This document shows, piece by piece, positions 15,503-20,506 of a stretch of DNA of 20,506 nucleotides. Location: the NCBI GenBank assembly GCA_002338145.1, contig DDHP01000074.1, positions 1 to 20,506 on the forward strand, given 5' to 3'. The notes under the pieces are model-generated. The model was given only the letters and a program-made list of their open reading frames with translations, had not been told where the DNA came from and did not search any database. The translations under genes were made by a program, and so were the position numbers. This stretch comes from Deferribacteraceae bacterium UBA1873. Its GTDB lineage: Bacteria > Chrysiogenota > Deferribacteres > Deferribacterales > Flexistipitaceae. Each line of letters starts with the position of its first letter. Positions within the stretch are counted from its first letter, which is position 1.

Positions 15503-15562
15503 ATGCCCTGTTTTCTATTTCGTGCAATAAGAGTAAATTCAATGTTATCAATCTTTGGGTGA
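15503..15562 (+). CDS. Possible 19-codon ORF downstream of lpxK
   Basis: A short frame beginning MPCFLFRAIRVN has an excellent ribosome site, AAGGAGA (15492-15498), four bases before its ATG. The site lies in a small hairpin (TCTCC 15486-15490, GGAGA 15494-15498) that starts 2 bases after the lpxK stop, so ribosomes finishing lpxK could open it. The peptide is hydrophobic and basic, with one cysteine. I recognise no family, and it could be chance; its support is the ribosome site and position only. Confidence 0.25.
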   Translation: MPCFLFRAIRVNSMLSIFG

Positions 15563-15670
15563 CGCCGGTAAATAAAAATATTGATATCCTGCTACAAGTT
15601 TTGTAAAATTTATATTAAGATTTTTGCACAACTCTAAAAGGTGATACCGTAGCATGCGCCTAAAGGTGAA

Positions 15671-15697
15671 TAAATATGTTGTTAAACATCCAATTTA
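15671..15697 (+). repeat. 27-bp non-coding repeat, copy 1
   Basis: This stretch matches 20324-20350 at 25 of 27 positions, with shared core AAACATCCAATTTA. It lies just before the ABC permease gene. Two similar 13-mers, CTAAAAGGTGATA (15634-15646) and CTAAAGGTGAATA (15660-15672), lie immediately upstream and flank a GCATGC palindrome. Confidence 0.55.
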
Positions 15698-15712
15698 TTG
15701 AAAAGGGGTAAG

Positions 15713-16504
15713 ATGATAAAATTATTAGCTTTGCAGACATTGAAAAATATTATTAAAGATAAAATTTTCTGGATTATCATATCTCTTATTATTGCTTTTG
15801 CTTTTGTCCCTTTTTTCAGTTCGTTTTCCATGAGACAGGTGCAGGAAGTATCCATTACCATGTCATTAACTATTAATTCAGTGATACTGCTTTTTATGGC
15901 GATTTTTGGTGGCGTGACGACAATTTGGAGGGATATTGAACGGAAGTTTGTTTTTACTATATTGGGCAACCCCATAAAAAGATCGGATTTTTTAATAGGC
16001 AGATTTACTGGTTTTGCCGGAATTATGTTTATGATTACAGTGATTAACGGTTTGATTTCATATGTTGTGATTACCTTCGCTGCATCAATGTATCAGTCTA
16101 GCTTACCTTTGGACTGGGTAAATATTTATACCGCTTTCGTTTTTCAGTATTTGAAATATTTGCTTGTTATGGCTTTCGGTTTCTTTTTTGCTTCTTTTTC
16201 CACATCTTTTTTTATACCGTTTTTTGCAACAATAACATTGTTTATTGCCGGGAACGCTTCTCAGGGTATATACGATTATGTGTCACAGGTGCAGACAGAC
16301 TATTCAGGCTTGTTTGTGTATATAGTAAAAATTATTTACTATATACTGCCTAATTTTTCCGGTTTTGATTTTATAGCCAATGCCACCTATGCTCTTGATA
16401 TAGCAATATATGATATTATGTATTCGCTTGTGTACTTTATTTTGTATTTTTTGATAGTTTTTATGGGAACGGTTGTTATTTTTAACAGAAGAGATTTGAC
16501 GTAG
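15713..16504 (+). CDS. ABC-2-type transporter permease
   Basis: This 263-residue integral membrane protein has about six hydrophobic segments (roughly 15-37, 50-72, 100-125, 140-190 as a pair, 235-257). The order resembles ABC-2 permeases: an N-terminal cytoplasmic helix, then WRDIERKFVFTILGNPIKRSDFLIGR between TM2 and TM3, the conserved coupling-helix region of this family. It should form the channel of an exporter driven by the ATPase two genes downstream. An in-frame TTG at 15698 lies within the repeat; ATG 15713 after AAAAGGGG (15701-15708) is the better start. The substrate is unknown. Confidence 0.85.
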   Translation: MIKLLALQTLKNIIKDKIFWIIISLIIAFAFVPFFSSFSMRQVQEVSITMSLTINSVILLFMAIFGGVTTIWRDIERKFVFTILGNPIKRSDFLIGRFTGFAGIMFMITVINGLISYVVITFAASMYQSSLPLDWVNIYTAFVFQYLKYLLVMAFGFFFASFSTSFFIPFFATITLFIAGNASQGIYDYVSQVQTDYSGLFVYIVKIIYYILPNFSGFDFIANATYALDIAIYDIMYSLVYFILYFLIVFMGTVVIFNRRDLT

Positions 16505-16505
16505 T

Positions 16506-17354
16506 ATGAAAAGATTTTTTTTGTTTATATTTATAATATTTATTTTACTGATCTTTTTTTTACCTGAATTCAGTAAAAATATGCAGAACAGGTCAAGAAC
16601 GACTAAATTGGGATATACACCGCAGGGGGATCTGTTTAAAGCTGTGCTGGGCGAATATCGATGGTTTGTGGGTGATTATCTTGCTTTTAAATCCATTATA
16701 TATTACGGCTCTCAGATTGAGAATTTGAATAAACACAATTTTAAAGAAATAGAATTTTATAATTTGTATCGTACGGTTGAGACTTCGGTGCTTTTAAATC
16801 CATATCACGAAGACAGTTATTATTTTGCACAAGCTGCTTTTACGTGGGATATAGGCAGGATTAAAGAGGTAAACTCGCTACTAAAATATGTGGCTAACTA
16901 CCGAAAATGGGATCACAGAATTCCTTTTTTTCTGGGGTTTAATTACAGTTATTTTCTCAAGGATTATAAGAAGGCCGCTTATTATTTTAAACAGGCGGCT
17001 GAGTTAAGCGGATCGCCACTTTTTTCAAAACTTGCTTCAAGATACTTTTATGAAAGTGGCGATATAGAATTGGGAATTATGTTTCTGGAATACATGTATA
17101 ACAGTACGCGTAGAGAAGACATTCGTAGGTCTTATAAATTGCGTCTTGATGCACTGAAAGCTATTAACAGGCTCCAAAAACAAGTGGACGAATTCAGAAA
17201 AGACTACAAAAGGTATCCGGAAGGTTTAAAAGAGCTTGTGGAAAAGAGGTATATAAGCAGGATACCTGATGATCCCTACGGGGGGACTTTTTATCTTGAT
17301 GAAAACGGCAGAGTAAGAACGAGCAGTCAGTTTGTTGAAAAAAAAGGTGGATAA
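16506..17354 (+). CDS. Membrane-anchored helical-repeat (TPR-like) protein of the ABC cluster
   Basis: This 282-residue protein has an N-terminal signal anchor (residues 3-20, nearly all Phe, Ile and Leu). A helical region of about 80-215 contains TPR-like units such as FFLGFNYSYFLKDYKKAAYY and LASRYFYESGDIELGIMF. A coiled segment follows, then a C-terminal block YPEGLKELVEKRYISRIPDD and YLDENGRVRTSS. That block resembles the C-terminal loop of type II pseudopilins. It probably faces the periplasm. Its ATG is 1 bp after the permease stop and the ATPase GTG is 1 bp after its own stop, so the three are translated together. Function is not known; a substrate-handling or scaffold role in the exporter is inference. 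Confidence 0.75.
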   Translation: MKRFFLFIFIIFILLIFFLPEFSKNMQNRSRTTKLGYTPQGDLFKAVLGEYRWFVGDYLAFKSIIYYGSQIENLNKHNFKEIEFYNLYRTVETSVLLNPYHEDSYYFAQAAFTWDIGRIKEVNSLLKYVANYRKWDHRIPFFLGFNYSYFLKDYKKAAYYFKQAAELSGSPLFSKLASRYFYESGDIELGIMFLEYMYNSTRREDIRRSYKLRLDALKAINRLQKQVDEFRKDYKRYPEGLKELVEKRYISRIPDDPYGGTFYLDENGRVRTSSQFVEKKGG

Positions 17355-17355
17355 A

Positions 17356-18276
17356 GTGGATGCAATAACATGTAAAAATGTGTGCAAAGTTTTTAAAGTA
17401 AAAAAACATAAAGTAAAGGCATTAAATTCTATGAATCTTAATATAGAAAAGGGCGAAATTTACGGTTTTTTAGGTCCCAACGGTGCAGGTAAAAGCACTA
17501 CTTTGAAAATTCTGATGGATCTTATTAGGGCGGACTCCGGTTCGGTAAAGATTATGGGAAGAAATTCCTCGGATTATAAAGCCAGAAAACGTGTTGGTTT
17601 TTTACCAGAAAATCCCTCTTTTATGGACAACTTAACCGGTAGGGAAATAGTTAAATTCAGTGGAAAAGTACATGGGATGCCCCCCAATCAGTTGGATAAG
17701 AAAATTATAGAAATTTTGGATTTGTTGGATCTTTCTGAGGCGGCTGAGCGGCCTGTCAGGAAATACAGCAAAGGTATGGTTCAGCGGGTAGGTTTTGCTG
17801 CAGCTATTGTGCATGATCCCGACTTGCTTATTCTGGATGAGCCTATGAGTGGGCTGGATCCTATGGGAAGGGTTTTGTTTAAAAGTATACTGAAAGATAT
17901 TAATAAAAAAGGGACCACTGTTCTTTTCAGCTCACATATTATTCCTGATATTGAAGATATATGTACTAAAATCGGTATCGTTAAGAACGGCCGACTGCTA
18001 AGGGAAATTACGAGTACAGAAATGAAATATACAAGTACACATAAATTTAAAATAATTTTTAAGCATGACGGAAACGTTTGTGAAAATATCTTAGATTATA
18101 AAGTATCTGGGATAGATGAAAATCTTGGTTTTGTTACAGTGGGTAAAGAAAAGGCAGTGGATGTTATAGATTATTTGAGAAGGATAAGCTTTGATCTTGT
18201 GGATATTCAGCCTGAGAAAAAAGATCTGGAAACACTGTTCGTTGAGATTTCCGGTCAACGCAATGATAATGAATGA
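17356..18276 (+). CDS. ABC transporter ATP-binding protein
   Basis: The 306-residue ATPase should power export through the permease at 15713. It has Walker A GPNGAGKST (40-48), signature YSKGMVQRVG (137-146, SKGM in place of SGGQ), Walker B LLILDEPMSGLDP (Asp161-Glu162) and H-loop His194 in SSHI. A C-terminal extension of about 85 residues is typical of CcmA-type ATPases paired with ABC-2 permeases. The frame is open to TTG 17332, but GTG 17356, preceded by AAAGGTGG (17343-17350) and 1 bp after the previous stop, is the likely start. The protein begins MDAITCKNVCKVF. Confidence 0.93.
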   Translation: MDAITCKNVCKVFKVKKHKVKALNSMNLNIEKGEIYGFLGPNGAGKSTTLKILMDLIRADSGSVKIMGRNSSDYKARKRVGFLPENPSFMDNLTGREIVKFSGKVHGMPPNQLDKKIIEILDLLDLSEAAERPVRKYSKGMVQRVGFAAAIVHDPDLLILDEPMSGLDPMGRVLFKSILKDINKKGTTVLFSSHIIPDIEDICTKIGIVKNGRLLREITSTEMKYTSTHKFKIIFKHDGNVCENILDYKVSGIDENLGFVTVGKEKAVDVIDYLRRISFDLVDIQPEKKDLETLFVEISGQRNDNE

Positions 18277-18330
18277 TAAAAAACTGATTGTTGAAAAGAG
18301 ATAGCTAAATATTTTATTGAAATCAAAAAT

Positions 18331-20220
18331 TTAAGGATGGCCTTTGTAATACTTAATCCCTGTATTGAGGTATTTATTAATAATATTAAAGGCATCTTTT
18401 AATTTATTTTGATTATAGAGTGATAATTTGAAAGGGTTGACATATTTATTCGGAGAGTAGTTTCTTTTACTTTGACTTATTTGCTCATTGATAAGTATAT
18501 CAACAACGGTTTCATATGCCGACAGCACTTCCTGCACAAGCTCTTCAGACAGAATTTTTTTTCTTTCCAGATGTTTCAGCCTTTCCACTGTATTTATATC
18601 GTTAAGATTTTTACTGAGTGAAAATATTCGTGTGATATCTATTATGAATGTTAGTGCAGACATTTTTAGATTTAGCATGTCCTTGTGTTCACCGTCCTTG
18701 GGAACCTGAAATTTTCCAAAAATGGATACAGGTATTTTTTGGTTTGAATCTTTTTCAAGCAGCTGTATTAAAAATATGGGTCTTTCAGCGATCAATCTTA
18801 ATATCAGATTTTTTAGCTCCCAAACCATTTCTTCACTGCCATAAAAACAATCCATGTCAAAAATAATTGATGATGTGAGAAAACCTTTTGTGCCTGGGTT
18901 GTTAAAAATTTTTGTAACATCCGATTTCCATTTGCTGAGGGTTTTGGACATTTCCGGGTTTGTAACCATTATATTTCCGGGGCATTTCTTATACCCTACA
19001 TAGTCGAGGTTATTAATAAAATATTTACCAAAATCCATCAATGTGCTGTAATCGTCTTCTGAGATACCGTCTTCAAAAATAAATCCATTGTCCTGATCAG
19101 GGTCCAAAAACATTTCTTTTCTAGCACCACTGCCCATAATAAGAAGAGAATGGTTTATTTCTGATATATTTTTTCCAGTTTCTTCGAAGTAGCTTTGCAT
19201 TGTAAATCTGTGAACCTTGTTTTGTATGTTTAGATGAATATTTGATAATACAGGCAATATCTCGCTGCTTTTTCTGGTGTTTTCCAGCAGATGTTCTGCT
19301 ACATTGCTTAGATCGTTAAAAACCTTTTGCAGATCATCCAGGTTTTTTGCCTGCTCAATGTGTAAATTGTAAACGTGAACATTCCGGTAGAGTATCTTTA
19401 GGATATCTGTACTTGAAATTATGCCTTTGGGACGATTATTTTCCACTATGACAGCATAATCTTTGTTTTTCTCTTGTAAATCTGCCAACACTTCCACAAT
19501 AGGATATTCTTTTGGTACTGACAGACTGGAGTCTTTAATAAAATGTTTCACAGATTTTTTCAAAGTGTCTGTTTGTATACCAGGAATAATATTGTGAACT
19601 ATATCTTTTGTTGAGATTATTCCTGAAAGCTCTCCGGATTTGTCTGTGATCACGATGCTGCCTATTTTGTTTTCGGACATTGTTTTGCTGACCTGGATAA
19701 CAGAAGAATCTTCAGGCAGAGATATAACGGGAGATGTCATATAGTTTGCAACAGGTTTGTAACTGAAGGAAGGAGTTGTGAATCCAGCTTGTCCATGAAG
19801 TGTTTTAAGACGGTCGGCTACCATTTTATAAAATCTCTTTCTAAAATCTCCGGAATCTGATAGCAGTTTGTAAATACAAATTTCCGGAAAATAGATGAGT
19901 TCGCTGTTATTTGAGGCTTTTGAAGTAACGCTGTATGTAGATTTACCCAAAAACGTTGTGAGACCGACAATATCTCCTTCCAACAAAGTTGCTAATTTGT
20001 TTCCATTATCGTAATAGTCGATTTCACCTGCCAAAAGATAGTACACTCCCTTATGGTATGTTTCCCCTTTTTTGAACAATATTTCATCTTTTTCTATATC
20101 AACCAAATGTATGTTTTTTAATGTTTTAGAAAGGCGCTGCTCATCAACATTTTCAAACAAAAGATTTTTCCTTAACATACTTATAAGTTTGTTAATGTCT
20201 GTGGTTGAGTTTGTTTTCAT
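18331..20220 (-). CDS. cNMP-like / CBS / DUF294 nucleotidyltransferase-like signalling protein
   Basis: This 629-residue cytosolic protein has a cyclic-nucleotide-binding-like domain (about 10-135), two CBS domains (about 160-215 and 222-280), a DUF294 putative nucleotidyltransferase domain (about 300-440) and a C-terminal DUF294_C helical region (about 470-625). The nucleotidyltransferase signature GSGARKE...DPDQD is at 363-377, like that of GlnD-type enzymes. In the cNMP-like domain the phosphate-binding cassette is degenerate: the usual FGE...R pattern reads VGLTTFLGKSTYSV. Cyclic nucleotide binding is therefore doubtful. CBS pairs usually bind adenine nucleotides. ATG 20220 follows AGGAGA. 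In other bacteria such genes often neighbour acetate or sodium-solute transporters or DnaQ-like exonucleases; none is seen here. Confidence 0.9.
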   Translation of the reverse strand: MKTNSTTDINKLISMLRKNLLFENVDEQRLSKTLKNIHLVDIEKDEILFKKGETYHKGVYYLLAGEIDYYDNGNKLATLLEGDIVGLTTFLGKSTYSVTSKASNNSELIYFPEICIYKLLSDSGDFRKRFYKMVADRLKTLHGQAGFTTPSFSYKPVANYMTSPVISLPEDSSVIQVSKTMSENKIGSIVITDKSGELSGIISTKDIVHNIIPGIQTDTLKKSVKHFIKDSSLSVPKEYPIVEVLADLQEKNKDYAVIVENNRPKGIISSTDILKILYRNVHVYNLHIEQAKNLDDLQKVFNDLSNVAEHLLENTRKSSEILPVLSNIHLNIQNKVHRFTMQSYFEETGKNISEINHSLLIMGSGARKEMFLDPDQDNGFIFEDGISEDDYSTLMDFGKYFINNLDYVGYKKCPGNIMVTNPEMSKTLSKWKSDVTKIFNNPGTKGFLTSSIIFDMDCFYGSEEMVWELKNLILRLIAERPIFLIQLLEKDSNQKIPVSIFGKFQVPKDGEHKDMLNLKMSALTFIIDITRIFSLSKNLNDINTVERLKHLERKKILSEELVQEVLSAYETVVDILINEQISQSKRNYSPNKYVNPFKLSLYNQNKLKDAFNIINKYLNTGIKYYKGHP

Positions 20221-20323
20221 TTTATCTCCTGTTATCTACAAAAATTATCGTTTTTCTGCCGGTAAGTTATGGAATTCGGAAAACAACCAGCTGCTTACGA
20301 TTAGCACCAGTCTTTGAGACTGG

Positions 20324-20350
20324 TAAATGTGTTGTAAAACATCCAATTTA
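20324..20350 (+). repeat. 27-bp non-coding repeat, copy 2
   Basis: It matches 15671-15697 at 25 of 27 positions. Here it directly follows the hairpin ACCAGTC-TTTGA-GACTGGT (20306-20324), sharing one base with it. Confidence 0.55.
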
Positions 20351-20365
20351 ATTTTACCACTCCCA

Positions 20366-20475
20366 GCCCCTCCTAACCCTTTGATATAAGGAAAGGTTAG
20401 GGGAGGGGTACTTCTTGTCAAACAGCGTCTGAGATCTCTCGACTTCGCTTCGCGTGAGATGACAGTTTTTTGTCA
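20366..20475. repeat. Cluster of palindromic intergenic repeat units
   Basis: Three palindromes follow one another. GCCCCTCCTAACCCTTT (20366-20382) pairs with AAAGGTTAGGGGAGGGG (20392-20408) with two bulges. ATCTC (20434-20438) pairs with GAGAT (20456-20460) around a TCGACTTCGCTTCGCGT core. TGACA and TGTCA (20460-20475) form a short hairpin. Their style (TGTCATTC, CTTCGCTTCGC, CCCCTCCTAACC) resembles multi-copy intergenic repeats seen in many bacterial genomes. Copy number cannot be assessed in one window. Confidence 0.5.
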
Positions 20476-20506
20476 TTCCTCGCCCTGTTAAATGCTGCTG
20501 GACAGC

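Larger units (their letters stand above)
20221..20506. other. Non-coding upstream region of the CBS protein gene, with palindromes
   Basis: The 286 bases hold the minus-strand ribosome site AGGAGA next to the gene, a possible -10 GATAAT further up without a good -35, then a hairpin at 20306-20324, a 27-bp repeat at 20324-20350 and three further palindromes to 20475. From 20360 on the sequence is clearly more GC-rich than the rest of the intergenic DNA. No coding frame was credible. The region continues beyond the window. Confidence 0.55.

Noticed and set aside
20306..20506. Insertion sequence or transposon end
   Set aside because: No transposase remnant or clear terminal inverted repeat with target duplication is visible; the palindromes fit non-coding dispersed repeats better.

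Overview
The window is a low-GC chromosomal segment from a Gram-negative bacterium. Envelope genes show this: lpxK and lolA for lipid A and lipoprotein transport, gmhA and rfaE2 for heptose, lipoprotein signals and SurA/PrsA-type foldases. The AT-rich composition, strong GGAGG ribosome binding sites and gene mix would suit Deferribacterota (for example Flexistipes or Deferribacter), but that placement is inference. No transposase, phage gene, CRISPR array or rRNA was seen; this is mostly core chromosome with a few unusual intergenic elements.

Layout. 1-1652, minus strand: tRNA-Ser(CGA) with its promoter, a PAP2-family phosphatase with a variant motif, and a CDP-alcohol phosphatidyltransferase. 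2021-3898, plus strand: an HU protein with a clear terminator, then an NlpC/P60 lipoprotein hydrolase. 3899-4280 is non-coding and carries a consensus promoter followed about 75 nt later by a strong terminator, so it is a candidate small RNA or a phoH leader. 4281-11847: a compact operon phoH - gmhA - rfaE2 - mfd - parvulin lipoprotein - SurA-like protein, with gaps of 13, 3 and 1 bp, then overlaps of 11 and 77 bp. 11922-13562: hflX, whose conserved N-terminus runs up to an ATA codon behind a perfect Shine-Dalgarno, with no ATG, GTG or TTG available there. An orphan receiver protein (minus strand) abuts hflX tail to tail. Divergent from it, lolA - lpxK are followed by a possible 19-codon ORF and a three-gene ABC cluster (permease, membrane-anchored helical-repeat protein, ATPase). 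On the minus strand, 18331-20220 encodes a cNMP-like/CBS/nucleotidyltransferase-like signalling protein. The last 200 bases hold stacked palindromes typical of dispersed intergenic repeats.

How the genes fit together. The main plus-strand operon mixes RNA and DNA maintenance (PhoH, Mfd) with heptose biosynthesis and periplasmic protein folding. LolA and LpxK serve outer-membrane lipoproteins and lipid A. The ABC trio probably forms one export machine of unknown substrate. The best leads for something undescribed are the AUA-start hflX, the promoter-terminator RNA upstream of phoH, the ABC/helical-repeat trio, and the small ORF downstream of lpxK.
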